A stretch of DNA of 64,000 nucleotides from Glycomyces amatae (GCF_020991375.1 NZ_JAJLQZ010000004.1:248001-312000); one strand, 5' to 3'; numbered from the stretch's first letter, positions 7,995 through 16,589 are shown. Numbers and translations are program-made. The notes: a model not told the origin generated them from the sequence alone.

Positions 7995-9485
7995 ATGGAG
8001 AAGCCGGCGTCCGTGTTCGATCGACACCAGGAGTGGGCCGGGCTCGCGGACTTTCTGCCCGCGACGGGGTCCGCGATGGGAGGAGCGACGCTCGGCGTCG
8101 TCTCGGGTCGCCGTCGCCAAGGCAAGAGCTATCTGCTCCGCGCTCTTGCCGAAGCCGCTGAAGGGGTGTACTTCGGCGCGACCGAGGCCACCGAAGCGGA
8201 GTCGATCCGCCAGTTCACGCGCAGCATCTCCCAGCAGACCGGCCACGTGCCCCAGACTGACGTCCACACCTGGGACGAGGCGGTTCGCCACATGTTCACC
8301 AGCATTCAAGGCAGCCCTCGCCCAGTGGTGATCGACGAGTTCCCGTTCCTGACCGCAGCGTCGCCCGCGCTGCCTTCGATACTGCAGCGCGAACTCGGAC
8401 CCGGCGGTTCCGGCGCAGACAGCAGCGCCCGCCTGATCCTCTGCGGCTCGGCGCTGTCCGTCATGGGGAAACTGCTGTCAGGAACCGCCCCGCTGCGCGG
8501 CCGCGCCGGACTGGAACTGATCATCAGGCCGTTCGGCTACCGCGACGCCGCCGAATTCTGGGGCATCGGCGATCCGCGTCTTGCATTGCTGGTTCATTCG
8601 GTCGTCGGAGGCACTCCCGCTTACCGGTATGAGTTCAATCGCGGCGACGTGCCGACCGGCTTGGAGGACTTCGACGCCTGGATCGTCCGGACCGTGCTCA
8701 ACCCGCAGGTGCCCCTGTTCCGCGAAGCGCGCTACCTTCTCTCCGAGGAACCCGATATCCGGGACCCGGCCATCTACCAATCAGTATTGGCCGCGATCGC
8801 CGCGGGTGACTGCACCAACGGAGGCATCGCCAACTACGTCGGACGCAAGTCCGCCGAGATCGCCCACCCGCTTCGGGTGCTCGAAGACTGCGGCCTCATT
8901 GAGCGCCAGCCGGACGCCTTCGGCGCCAAGCGGGTCCAGTACCGCATCAGCGAGCCGCTGATCACCTTCTACGAAGCGATCATGCGGACCCGATGGACGG
9001 CACTGGAGTCCGGCCGGGCTTTCCAGGTCTGGGAATCGGTGCAGCACACCTTCAAGACTCAGATTCTGGGCCCGCATTTCGAGGGTGTCTGCCGATCTTA
9101 CGTGCGGGACCGCGACCTGGAGATCTTCGGCGAGTTCGCGGATCAGGTCGGAAACGCCGTCCTCAACGACCCGGTCTCTCGCCTCCAGATCGAGATCGAT
9201 GTTGCGGTGACCGCCGCCGAGTCCGCAGATCGGCGCCGGGTCCTGGCCTTGGGCGAGGCGAAATGGGGCGAGATTATCGGCACCGGCCATCTCGACAGAC
9301 TCCGCAGAGCTCAAAGTCTCCTCAATGGAAAGAAGTTCGACACCGCCGACGCCCATCTCATGCTCTTCAGCGCAGCGGGATTCACCGATGGAATCCAAGC
9401 GGTGGCCGCATCGGAACCGCGCCTCCACCTCGTCGGCCTGGGGCGGCTTTACCAACGCGATGGGATCCAACCTGTCGCAGCATGA
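7995..9485 (+). CDS. ATP-binding protein of the archaeal-type ATPase/DUF234 family
   Basis: A 496-residue P-loop ATPase. Walker A is GRRRQGKS (residues 38-45) and Walker B is RPVVIDEF (near 110). A winged-helix segment follows (GGIANYVGRKSAEIAHPLRVLEDCGLIERQ, about 275-305), then a C-terminal DUF234-like domain. In that domain VLALGEAKWGEIIG (near 415-425) resembles the E-x-K core of PD-(D/E)xK nucleases. Family members are often found in mobile or defence contexts, and their cellular role is unsettled. ATG at 7995 has GGAGG five bases upstream and is preferred to GTG at 7977. GC content is visibly lower than in core genes. It is the only intact gene between the two exact tRNA-Phe repeats, so it is the cargo of that segment. 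Confidence 0.85.
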   Translation: MEKPASVFDRHQEWAGLADFLPATGSAMGGATLGVVSGRRRQGKSYLLRALAEAAEGVYFGATEATEAESIRQFTRSISQQTGHVPQTDVHTWDEAVRHMFTSIQGSPRPVVIDEFPFLTAASPALPSILQRELGPGGSGADSSARLILCGSALSVMGKLLSGTAPLRGRAGLELIIRPFGYRDAAEFWGIGDPRLALLVHSVVGGTPAYRYEFNRGDVPTGLEDFDAWIVRTVLNPQVPLFREARYLLSEEPDIRDPAIYQSVLAAIAAGDCTNGGIANYVGRKSAEIAHPLRVLEDCGLIERQPDAFGAKRVQYRISEPLITFYEAIMRTRWTALESGRAFQVWESVQHTFKTQILGPHFEGVCRSYVRDRDLEIFGEFADQVGNAVLNDPVSRLQIEIDVAVTAAESADRRRVLALGEAKWGEIIGTGHLDRLRRAQSLLNGKKFDTADAHLMLFSAAGFTDGIQAVAASEPRLHLVGLGRLYQRDGIQPVAA

Positions 9486-9917
9486 TCATGCCGACAGGCC
9501 GCATCGATACCGGCTTGGCAGCTGCCAGAGCCCTCCACTGGTGCCGCCTCAGCGATCAGCGATGCGAAGGTACATGCATCAGTAGAAGATCCAGAACGCC
9601 GACATCCTCAACGGTGTGGAACGGACTGCCGGTGGCCATCGGACGTAGCCGGCCCGGGGGCTGCAGAACACCTCCACGGACGTGGAGGTGTCTTGCTTGC
9701 CCAACGGATCGACCGGCTCCAGGTCCTTATCGCCCGTCTTATGGGACGGCGGTCCGAAACGCTCCGCTGGCCGGACAAGGCCGTTGCCGGTCGGACGTCC
9801 TGTGGGCCATGCGTTCGTCCGGTAGGCCCGCAGCGGCCCCATAGCGGTTCGGATCAAGAGCGACCTTTTCGTACCGGCTTGAAAATGCTGCTCAGCCTAG
9901 GCGCTTGACAATAATGC
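9486..9917. other. Gene-free stretch between the ATPase and the second tRNA fragment
   Basis: No reading frame here has convincing coding character. The only clear structure is the hairpin at 9668-9691. The sequence ends where the second copy of the tRNA-Phe 3' half begins. Confidence 0.4.
9668..9691. terminator. Stem-loop, possible terminator of the ATPase transcript
   Basis: ACACCTCCA and TGGAGGTGT form a perfect 9-bp stem around CGGACG, followed by CTTGCTT. It lies about 180 bp beyond the ATPase stop. Confidence 0.55.
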
Positions 9918-9969
9918 GCGTCCGCCTGAAAAGCGGAAGGTCGCCGGTTCGACCCCGGCCCTGGCCACC
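9918..9969 (+). repeat. 52-bp direct repeat, right copy (tRNA-Phe 3' half; attR-like)
   Basis: Identical to 6912-6963. The 5' half of the tRNA is missing; upstream sequence (AATAATGC) is unrelated to the D-arm. It keeps the anticodon arm, T-arm and ACC end but cannot form a tRNA. Homology to the first copy continues downstream, through the terminator hairpin and into the next gene. Confidence 0.8.
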
Positions 9970-9988
9970 GTCAACACCAGGCGAAACA

Positions 9989-10029
9989 CCCCGTCTGCCA
10001 GGAACAACACTGGAAGGCGGGGTTTCCTT
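9989..10029 (+). terminator. Intrinsic terminator after the tRNA fragment
   Basis: CCCCGTCTGCCAG and CTGGAAGGCGGGG form a stem over an 8-base loop, followed by TTTCCTT. It is homologous to the terminator after intact tRNA-Phe. Confidence 0.65.
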
Positions 10030-10120
10030 TTATCTGGCTCCGACCGGTGAAATCCGGCCCGTTTCCGGCCCCACAGTGGCCCAGGCATTTCAGTCAAATC
10101 TCATTAATCAGTTAAAACTG

Positions 10121-11047
10121 TCAGTTTAAACATGAGGATGCCACCTTCTGAAGGATGATCTTTCGGTCTGAAACTGAAGCATCGTCAGGGCGGGATCCAG
10201 GTTTGGCGACGATGCCGAACGGGGCCGATCCTGCTGCGGCGCAGAGGATCCGGCATTTCAGATGGGATGCCAGTTGTTCGGCGGTGAACGCGGGTGCGGC
10301 GGGCATGGTCGGCAGGGTCTGGAGCGGATCGATCTCGGCGGCGCGGCTGCGGGCCCATTCGAGCCACTCGGCGGCAGATTGCAGCTCTGGGGTGGCGGGA
10401 TCAGCCGCGGCGATCTGCTCTTCGACGGCGTCACAGTATGCCGAAATCGCCCATGCACGCCCGAATGCTGACACCTGCCGGTACAGCGTCTCGGCGTAGA
10501 AGCGCTGCAGCGCCTTGGATCGAGCATCCGTTTCGGCCTTCTCGCGGGCGCGCTGCCGCTCGACGGCCTCCCGCGCTTCGACCGCGGTGCGCTCGCGCTC
10601 TTCTGCCGCCCGAGCGGCGAGGCCCTCCATGATCTCGGGAAGGCGGTCTTCCAGCAGGCCGGTCTTGCGGCCGGCCCACCGCCACCGGGTCCCCGACTTC
10701 GCCCGGGGCAGCTCGATCTTGAGCGACTGCGATTTGACCGCATCGAGTGTCTGCGGGAGCTGCTGATCGATGGCGGCCGTGTACGAGCACCCGTGGACCT
10801 CCACCCAGATCCAGCCCTCACGGTGCTCCGACTCTCGGCGGATCCCGCTGTAGTGCGGCTCGGGCTCGGCCGAGCGCTCCCGGACCTGCCAGCCGCGTTC
10901 TTCAGCGGCCGCGGCGAGCGCCTGCAACAGCAGCAGTGACCGGTGCCGCAGCCGCTTCGCCATGGCGAGCTCGCTGAGATCATTCCCGTCCCCGATCAAC
11001 CGCAGCGTCGAGCGCTGGCGGTCGTTCAGTTGCGAAGCCCTGCCCAT
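10121..11047 (-). CDS. Conserved hypothetical protein, intact copy of a tRNA-linked gene
   Basis: I do not recognise a named family. The protein has 308 residues from ATG 11047 (GTG at 11062 is possible). The N-terminus (QLNDRQRSTLRLIGDGNDLSELAMAKRL) looks like a small helical region. A central part has conserved WIWVEVHGCSYTAAIDQQ and WAGRKTGLLEDRLPEIME. A long charged helix, probably a coiled coil, spans about residues 145-190 (AAEERERTAVEAREAVERQ). The last third has AISAYCDAVEEQI and IDPLQTLPTMPAAP. A frameshifted paralogue lies 2.2 kb upstream, and a shorter remnant follows the third tRNA-like fragment near 27.1 kb. The gene therefore appears to be part of the ancestral sequence downstream of tRNA-Phe. 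Confidence 0.75.
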   Translation of the reverse strand: MGRASQLNDRQRSTLRLIGDGNDLSELAMAKRLRHRSLLLLQALAAAAEERGWQVRERSAEPEPHYSGIRRESEHREGWIWVEVHGCSYTAAIDQQLPQTLDAVKSQSLKIELPRAKSGTRWRWAGRKTGLLEDRLPEIMEGLAARAAEERERTAVEAREAVERQRAREKAETDARSKALQRFYAETLYRQVSAFGRAWAISAYCDAVEEQIAAADPATPELQSAAEWLEWARSRAAEIDPLQTLPTMPAAPAFTAEQLASHLKCRILCAAAGSAPFGIVAKPGSRPDDASVSDRKIILQKVASSCLN

Positions 11048-11261
11048 CGCCGCTCTCGGCACTCAAGACGCTCGCTGCCAGGCGACAGCAGCGCAGGCTC
11101 CCATGCTCGCAGCATGCCGCATCTTCGGGCATGCTTTGCGGGCGCGCGTGTCGGCCCCATGACGTGCGTGGTTCAAGAGCTGCGGTATTCGGTGCTGTGG
11201 TGGTTGCGGGCGTGATGCCCCTCTCGCCCGGTCGGCGAAATCCGCGTCGTGTACTCCCGGA

Positions 11262-12215
11262 TCACGGCCTCGCAGAGGTCCTGGTGATGATGCCGTTCGC
11301 GATGGCGACGCTGACGAGCACGATCGCCACGCCGAGGAGTTGCAGGCCGTTCGGATGCTCGCCCAGGGTGACCGCCGCCAGACCCAGTGCCAGGACGGGT
11401 TGGATCAGCAGCAGTCCGGCGGTCGTGGTCGGTGCGAGCCGGGCGCTGCCGTGGTGGACGAAGAGCCATGCGAGGACCTGACCGATCACGGCCAACGCCG
11501 CCAACAATATCCAGGATCGGGCCGGGATGGCCCCGAGGTCGATGCCGCCGGACAGCGGTGAGACCGCCGCCGCGCTGACCCCTGCCGCCGTCGTGGCCCA
11601 GGTGAGCGGTTGGACGACGCGGCCGGGGGCGAGTCTGCCGGCACGTCTGGTGATGAACAGGTAGCACCCGTACCCGGTGCCTGCGAGCACGCCGAGTGCG
11701 GTTCCGGTGAGGATCTGCGGGCTGGAGGCGGTCGCCTCCCAGAGCCCGCCGACGAAGCTGATGCCGATGAGCATCAGCGGCAGCGCCGCCAGGAAGTGTG
11801 CGGAGATCCTCTCCCCGTCGATGAGGAAGGCCAACAGCGGGAGCACGATGACTTGCACGTTCACCAGGACCGTGCTGATCCCGGCGCCGACCTGGTAGAT
11901 CGACGCCGCCCATGCCGCGTAGTCGATGCCCAGCGCCGTCCCTGCGACCAGTGCCCACGCGATGCCTGCGCCCGAGAGCGGTCCGCGCCGTGCCCGCTCA
12001 CGGAGCGCAAGCGGCACCAGGATGAGGACGGCGATCGCGCAGCGCAGCAACGCTGTCGTGGCGGCGTCGACGCCCGCGAGCTTGACCAGGATCGCCGAGG
12101 CCGACAGGCACGCCGCGCCGGCGAGGACCGCTGCGGCGGCGGGTGCCCGGCTCGGTATCGCCTGGCGGGACGCGTTCGGCGCCCCACGTGGGAGGAAGGA
12201 TTCCGGCAGTGGCAT
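11262..12215 (-). CDS. DMT superfamily (EamA) membrane transporter
   Basis: A 317-residue protein with about ten hydrophobic segments arranged as two EamA repeats. The first repeat begins AAAAVLAGAACLSASAILVK and includes the typical PLALRERAR loop. The second begins LTGTALGVLAGTGYGCYLF and ends with QPVLALGLAAVTLGEHPNGLQLLG. The signature P-x-x-A-x-x-x-G-x-x-x-L-G-E near the C-terminus is present. It is likely an exporter of amino acids or other metabolites at the inner membrane. It is divergent from a LysR regulator across a 72-bp gap, the usual arrangement of a regulator and its transporter target. Confidence 0.9.
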   Translation of the reverse strand: MPLPESFLPRGAPNASRQAIPSRAPAAAAVLAGAACLSASAILVKLAGVDAATTALLRCAIAVLILVPLALRERARRGPLSGAGIAWALVAGTALGIDYAAWAASIYQVGAGISTVLVNVQVIVLPLLAFLIDGERISAHFLAALPLMLIGISFVGGLWEATASSPQILTGTALGVLAGTGYGCYLFITRRAGRLAPGRVVQPLTWATTAAGVSAAAVSPLSGGIDLGAIPARSWILLAALAVIGQVLAWLFVHHGSARLAPTTTAGLLLIQPVLALGLAAVTLGEHPNGLQLLGVAIVLVSVAIANGIITRTSARP

Positions 12216-12287
12216 ATCGCCGACGGTAACCGGATCTACTCGTAACCACTACTTCTCATTTTTCACCAGTAATGGTAAGCATGGGTT
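12216..12287. promoter_or_regulatory. Divergent promoter region of the EamA and LysR genes
   Basis: A short AT-rich gap contains ACCAGTAATGGT (12265-12276, 4-bp arms), a plausible but weak LysR-type recognition element. Promoter function follows from the divergent layout. Confidence 0.4.
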
Positions 12288-13202
12288 ATGAATGTCGAGT
12301 GGAGCAGACTTCGTGTGCTCGACGCCGTGGCTCGAGCCGGATCGGTGACCCGCGCGGCGGCGCTGTTGCACATGACCGGTCCGGCCGTGTCGCAGCAGTT
12401 GCGCCGAATCGAAGCCGAAGCGGGCGCCACGGTGGTGGAACCCGACGGGCGCGGGGTCCGGCTCACCTCCAAGGGCAAGCTCCTGGCCGAGTATGCGCAC
12501 CAGGTCGCGGAACTGATGCAGCAGGCCGACAACGACCTCCACCGCGACGAGGCACAGGTCGCCCACCTCCGGATGGCGGCGATCGCGTCGGTCATCCGCG
12601 ACCTGGTGACGGCGCGTCTGCCCGCGTTCCTGCGCACGCATCCCCGCGTCCGCGTGAGTATCGAAGACGGGGAGACCAGCGACCACCTCGAGCAACTGGC
12701 CGCGGGCCGATTCGACCTGGTCCTTGCCGAATCCTGGAGCACGGCACCACTGCGCCTGCCCGCCGGAATCCGCGCTCGGCAACTCTACCGCGAACCCCTC
12801 TACCTCGCCCTCCCCGCCGACCATCCGCTCGGCGACCGCAGGCGGCTCGATATCCGAGATATGGGCGAGGAGCGCTGGGCGACATGCGCCCGTGGATCGG
12901 ACGCGCACACCGCACTGGTCCAGGACGCACGACAACACGGCATCGAGCTCGACATGAGCTACCACGTCGCCGACCCCATCACTCAGCTCGCGCTGGTACG
13001 AGCAGGCTTGGCCGTCGCGTGCCTCCCCGGGCCGAGCGGCCTCGCCGACGAGCCGGGCGTGGTGTATCGCCCGCTGAACCCGGCGACGCATCGCGACATC
13101 GTGCTGCTGACCGACGACAGGACCGCCCCGCTCGCGCTCGAAGCCCTCATGGCACATCTCCGTGAAGGACGCCCCGAGACCCCCGCCTCAGCGGCACCCT
13201 GA
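12288..13202 (+). CDS. LysR family transcriptional regulator
   Basis: A 304-residue regulator. The N-terminal winged HTH is clear (LRVLDAVARAGSVTRAAALLHMTGPAVSQQLRRIE, residues about 7-41). A helical linker and a periplasmic-binding-protein-like effector domain follow (LRMAAIASVIRDLVTARLPAF ... ARQLYREPLYLALPADHPL ... LVRAGLAVACLPG). Length is normal. It probably controls the divergent EamA exporter. It ends ten bases before a decayed copy of the small HTH unit, so the downstream boundary has been disturbed by insertion or deletion. Confidence 0.93.
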   Translation: MNVEWSRLRVLDAVARAGSVTRAAALLHMTGPAVSQQLRRIEAEAGATVVEPDGRGVRLTSKGKLLAEYAHQVAELMQQADNDLHRDEAQVAHLRMAAIASVIRDLVTARLPAFLRTHPRVRVSIEDGETSDHLEQLAAGRFDLVLAESWSTAPLRLPAGIRARQLYREPLYLALPADHPLGDRRRLDIRDMGEERWATCARGSDAHTALVQDARQHGIELDMSYHVADPITQLALVRAGLAVACLPGPSGLADEPGVVYRPLNPATHRDIVLLTDDRTAPLALEALMAHLREGRPETPASAAP

Positions 13203-13211
13203 CCATCGCGG

Positions 13212-13346
13212 CCGACAGCGGCTCATCGAAGAATATCCCGGCGGGGCGTTCGGAGGGACCTCGCCGCGCAGTACTCGATCGGCCTTTCCAGCGTGAAGAC
13301 GATCCTGCGCGAGGCCGGAGCCCGCAAGTACGCGACGCGGACGTGA
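13212..13346 (+). pseudogene. Decayed fragment of the small HTH-unit gene
   Basis: The last 31 codons read LAAQYSIGLSSVKTILREAG then ARKYATRT and a stop, closely matching the C-termini of the two intact HTH genes at 15821 and 22582. The sequence just upstream (RQRLIEEYPGGAFGG) matches the same genes after one base is restored, so there is a frameshift. The N-terminal half and the upstream hairpin are absent. It is the third occurrence of this unit in block B of the island. Confidence 0.75.
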
Positions 13347-13550
13347 ACAACCGGCGTTGGTCCTCTGCGCGGTCCCGCGCGGAGAACAGCACCGACATCG
13401 CGGTCAGTCCGCGGCGGGTCGTCGCCGTCGGGCATCTTTGAACATGCCGCCGTGCTCGGCGAAGTCGAAGGCCTCACCTCGCCGGCAGACAACCGTTTGC
13501 TGACGAGACAGAGACCAACGACTTTCGCAACAAGGTTCAGTTTCACGCCT
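13347..13550. other. Gap without an identifiable gene
   Basis: No supported reading frame or strong structure was found between the HTH-gene fragment and the end of the oxidoreductase gene. Confidence 0.3.
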
Positions 13551-14540
13551 CTATCGGAGACGCACCAGCATCTTTCCTGTGTTCTCGCCGCGGAGCATGC
13601 CGAGGAACGCCGATACGGTGTTCTCGAAGCCGTCCACGATCGTCTCGTCGCTGACGATCTCCCCGCGCTGGAGGAGCGGTACGAGCCGCGATTCCATCTC
13701 CTCGCGGGCGTCCAGATGGTGTCGCACCATGAATCCCTGGACTCTGAGGCTCTTGCCCAGCACCTCGTCGATGTTGCGCAACTGCCGCGGTTCGCCGTTG
13801 TAGCCGGAGATTCCTCCGCACCAGGCGATGCGCCCGAATTCGCGCAGGTTCGCGATCGCACCTTCCATGTGGTCGCCGCCGACGTTGTCCAGGTACACAT
13901 CGATGCCCTCAGGCGCGGCCTTCGCCAGCTGGGCGCCGACCGGGCCGTCGTGGTAGTCGAAGGCGGCGTCGAAACCGAGGTCATCGACGAGATGGCGGAC
14001 CTTGGCGGGGGAACCGGCGCTGCCGATGACGCGCCCGGCACCTAGCAGCCGCGCGATCTGCCCGGCCGCAGTGCCGACGCCGCCAGCGGCGGCCGAAATG
14101 TACACGGTCTCACCGGGACGCAGGTCCGCGATCCGGGTGAGGCCGACGTACGCGGTCAAGCCGGTGCCGTTGCCGAGGAGGGCCAGGTGCGCGCTGAGCG
14201 GGACGCCCGGGGACTCGAGCACTGGCTGGACGTCCTCGGGACGGACCAGCGCGTGGGTGCGCCAGGCGTTGCGGTGGCGGACGATGTCGCCGACCGCCAG
14301 CCGGTCGTCGGCGGAGGCGATGACCCGACCGAGCGATCGGCCTTCCAAGGGCGTGTGCAGGTCCCAGCCGCCGTCCATGAGCTGGCGCATGTACGGGTCG
14401 ACCGACACGTACAAGTTCTCGACCAAGGCGGTGCCCGGTTCGAGCCGCGGCAGCGGCGCGTCCAGGAAGGCGAAGTCGTCGGCCGAGGGGAAGCCGCTGG
14501 GCCGGTTGACGAGGTGGATGTACGTCATGCGATCGGTCAT
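13551..14540 (-). CDS. NADP-dependent oxidoreductase, medium-chain (CurA/leukotriene B4 dehydrogenase-like)
   Basis: A 329-residue zinc-independent MDR enzyme. It has the N-terminal catalytic domain (NLYVSVDPYMRQLM near 43-56, typical of the PTGR/CurA group) and a Rossmann domain. The nucleotide loop is AAAGGVGTAAGQIARLLGAGRVIGSAGS (about 147-175), followed by DVYLDNVGGDHMEGAI (near 215-230). Such enzymes reduce alpha,beta-unsaturated carbonyls with NADPH in the cytoplasm. It is divergent from a LysR-type gene, and an 11-bp palindrome sits between them, so it is probably the regulated target. The substrate is unknown. An alternative start at codon 5 exists. Confidence 0.92.
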   Translation of the reverse strand: MTDRMTYIHLVNRPSGFPSADDFAFLDAPLPRLEPGTALVENLYVSVDPYMRQLMDGGWDLHTPLEGRSLGRVIASADDRLAVGDIVRHRNAWRTHALVRPEDVQPVLESPGVPLSAHLALLGNGTGLTAYVGLTRIADLRPGETVYISAAAGGVGTAAGQIARLLGAGRVIGSAGSPAKVRHLVDDLGFDAAFDYHDGPVGAQLAKAAPEGIDVYLDNVGGDHMEGAIANLREFGRIAWCGGISGYNGEPRQLRNIDEVLGKSLRVQGFMVRHHLDAREEMESRLVPLLQRGEIVSDETIVDGFENTVSAFLGMLRGENTGKMLVRLR

Positions 14541-14598
14541 GACGCATGTCTACCCGCCGTCCGGGCCCGTATACAGAGGTCCGCATGGATGGAACCGG

Positions 14599-14627
14599 CG
14601 CTTCCATGAACGGTGCTCATGGAAGCG
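14599..14627. promoter_or_regulatory. Perfect 11-bp inverted repeat, probable LysR operator
   Basis: CGCTTCCATGA and its exact complement TCATGGAAGCG flank a 7-base spacer between the divergent oxidoreductase and LysR genes. The size and position suit a LysR recognition site. The regulator itself is frameshifted, so current activity is uncertain. Confidence 0.65.
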
Positions 14628-14679
14628 TGTCGGAGTCCCGTGGTTGCCGCGTCGGCGCGCGCGGGGCTAGATTCACTCC

Positions 14680-15554
14680 GTGAGCGACCTTTCCCCCATC
14701 GAGCTGCGCGTCTTGGTCGCCGTTGCCGAGGAGCAGAGCTTCACCCGTGCGGGCGTGAGCCTGGGCATGTCCCAGTCGGCTGTTTCGCATGCGGTGCGCG
14801 CCGGCGAGCGCAAACTCGGGGCGGTGCTGTTCGACCGCGGACGCCAAGGCGCCCAAGCCACCGAGGCCGGAGTTCGGGCCAGCACGCAGGCCCGGCACAT
14901 CCTCCGCCTCCTCGACTCGATGGGCTCCGAGACCCGCGGCGCGGCCGAGCGGACCGTCACCGGGACGGTCAGGATCGCCGCATTCCGCTCCGCGGCGGCA
15001 GGGTTGCTGCCTCAGGTCCTCGACCGGCTCGCCGCCCTGCATCCTGGGCTCCACCCCCAGGTGAACATCGTCCGCGACGTCGGCCGCGGCAGCGCAGGAG
15101 CAGTACTCGACGCCACCGCCGACCTGGGGATCACCACCGTCCCGCCGACCTCGACCGTCCCCGACGGCCTGATCTTCAACCGGCTCTACGAAGAGCGATA
15201 CTTGCTCGCCGCCCCCGTCAAAGCGCTCGACCCGCACCGGCTGCCGCTGCTCGACTGGTCCGAGAACTGCTCGAGCTACACCCGCCAATGGTGGACCGAG
15301 CAGGACTGGCTCCCCGAGCGCCGCATCATGGTCGAGGACGACAGCGTCGTACTGTCCATGGTGGCCGCGGGCATCGGCGTGGCCGTGTGATGCCGCACCT
15401 GACGCTCGCTACGCCGCCCGAAGGCGTGAGCGTCACCGATCTGGGTTCGACCGCCCCGACCCGCCACCTGGGCTACGTCACCACTCCCGCCCTCGCCCAG
15501 ACCCTTCCGGTCCGCGCCCTCATCCGCGAGCTCCGCGCCGCCCACGCGCGCTGA
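14680..15554 (+). pseudogene. LysR family regulator broken by a 2-bp insertion near the C-terminus
   Basis: The first 236 codons are a normal LysR protein: HTH IELRVLVAVAEEQSFTRAGVSLGMSQSAVSHAVRAGE at about 6-42, then an effector domain. The frame ends in MVAAGIGVAV and a TGA. One frame over, starting at an ATG overlapping that stop, the expected ending MPHLTLATPPEGVSVTDLGS through YVTTPALAQTLPVRALIREL follows at once. GCC GTG TGATG CCG would read GCC GTG ATG CCG if one TG were removed, so duplication of a TG dinucleotide explains the break. The truncated 236-residue product lacks the last effector-domain strands and may be inactive. A sequencing error or programmed frameshift cannot be excluded. 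Confidence 0.8.
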
Positions 15555-15770
15555 ACCGATGGAAGCGACTCCGTTCGGCCGGGCCCGGAGCTGAGGCGAT
15601 CGCTGACCGCGGACGAGCTGTCCAGGGCACGGACGCGCAGGTCACATGAGTTCCACAGCAGTGCAGGTAAACGACGACAGCGATTGCGCTTCATCATCCA
15701 CAACGGGACATCACGGAGCGACTGACCGGCAGGGCAGATTTTCGGCGATCTCATGGTTCCAAGAACAAAC
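15555..15770. other. Gap without an identifiable gene
   Basis: Nothing convincing was found. The sequence leads into the hairpin that precedes the small HTH gene. Confidence 0.3.
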
Positions 15771-15801
15771 ATGAGCGGTCATCAACTTGATGACCGCTCA
15801 T
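15771..15801 (+). repeat. Perfect 14-bp stem-loop at the head of the small HTH unit (copy 1)
   Basis: ATGAGCGGTCATCA and its complement flank the 3-base loop ACT. An equivalent hairpin (AGCGGTCATC/GATGACCGTT, one G-U pair, 22556-22580) precedes the second HTH gene. Homology between the two units begins at this hairpin, so it marks the 5' boundary of the repeated unit. Confidence 0.75.
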
Positions 15802-15820
15802 TTATCGAATATCTGATTCT

Positions 15821-16126
15821 GTGGAGGTACTGAAAGATTATTCGGACATGTTTCCGCTGGTCAAAGCGTTGCGATCCGACCTGGCGAACCATGCGAAACC
15901 CGACAAGAAAAGCCAGGAACGCAGTTCAGGCCTGAAATCTTCTGTTCGGACGGCACCGCGTCCGCTCCGCAAGCGGCTGGCCCCCAAGGACCGGCAACGA
16001 CTCATCGCAGACTACCTCGCCGGGGCGATGCAGAAGGAACTCGCCGCGCGGTACGACATCGGACTCTCTAGCGTCAAGACCATCCTCCGCGAGGCCGGCG
16101 CCAGAAAATACATGGCCCGCACCTAG
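15821..16126 (+). CDS. Small HTH protein (resolvase-type DNA-binding domain), repeated unit copy 1
   Basis: A 101-residue basic protein. The N-terminal half (EVLKDYSDMFPLVKALRSDL) is helical and not recognised. The C-terminal half (LAPKDRQRLIADYLAGAMQK, then ELAARYDIGLSSVKTILREA) has the spacing of a Hin/resolvase-type helix-turn-helix, with LSSVKTIL as recognition helix. A near-identical gene lies at 22582-22908 and a fragment at 13212-13346. The GTG start is tentative: GGAGGT lies inside the first codons, no ribosome site precedes it, and the second copy has ATG five codons further upstream. It could be a regulator, or the orphan DNA-binding part of a recombinase. Flanking sequence after the stop differs between copies. 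Confidence 0.65.
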   Translation: MEVLKDYSDMFPLVKALRSDLANHAKPDKKSQERSSGLKSSVRTAPRPLRKRLAPKDRQRLIADYLAGAMQKELAARYDIGLSSVKTILREAGARKYMART

Positions 16127-16589
16127 CGTGCCCAGCGGCGAGTGCTCACGGTTCTGAGCGCTCGATGCTGTTGCATCGACCGGACGCACCCTGCTCGATG
16201 TCTGAGCCCGGACAGGCGCGCTCTGCGGTGGCCCTCGATTCTGTCGGTTCCGCGGGCTTGTCGCAGGAGCACCCAGGTTCAGATCGCTTGCGTGTGACCC
16301 GCAGGCAAGGGCCCGTTCCTGTGCGGACCGGCCAGGTCAAGAAGGATCTGCGCGATCATATGCTGATCGATGTTCTCCCGCACCTCGCTGGTCACTCGGA
16401 TGAGGCGCCGCTTCCTCGCCATGTGCGTTCCCCGTTCTCTGGAATCGGGCGAGGGACACTGCACGCCTCCCCAAATCGCGAGAAATCGGCCAGCATGCGT
16501 TTGACCGAGGCACCCAAGATACTCGCAACCCCAGCGAACTGGGTCACACTTCACTCCGATCACCTGGTTGATCCCTGTCGAAGGCATGC
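16127..16589. other. Gap between the HTH unit and the helicase gene; one weak small ORF
   Basis: Apart from the small reading frame at 16279-16422 no gene is supported. The gap marks the 3' end of the minus-strand helicase transcript. No strong terminator hairpin was found. Confidence 0.3.
16279..16422 (-). CDS. Possible small protein of 47 residues
   Basis: The frame begins MARKRRLIRVTSEVRENIDQ and continues HMIAQILLDLAGPHRNG. A basic N-terminus followed by a short helix with the pattern V-x-x-x-x-R-x-x-x-D-x-x-x-x-A-x-x-L-L-D-L-A resembles small conserved proteins found in actinobacterial accessory regions. A GGGG stretch lies about eight bases upstream of the ATG. The call rests on protein character alone and could be chance. 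Confidence 0.35.
   Translation of the reverse strand: MARKRRLIRVTSEVRENIDQHMIAQILLDLAGPHRNGPLPAGHTQAI

Noticed and set aside
9486..9917. Insertion sequence end or CRISPR-like repeat at the 9668-9691 hairpin
   Set aside because: The hairpin occurs once, there are no spacers or repeated units, and no transposase fragment was found; a terminator is the simpler reading.
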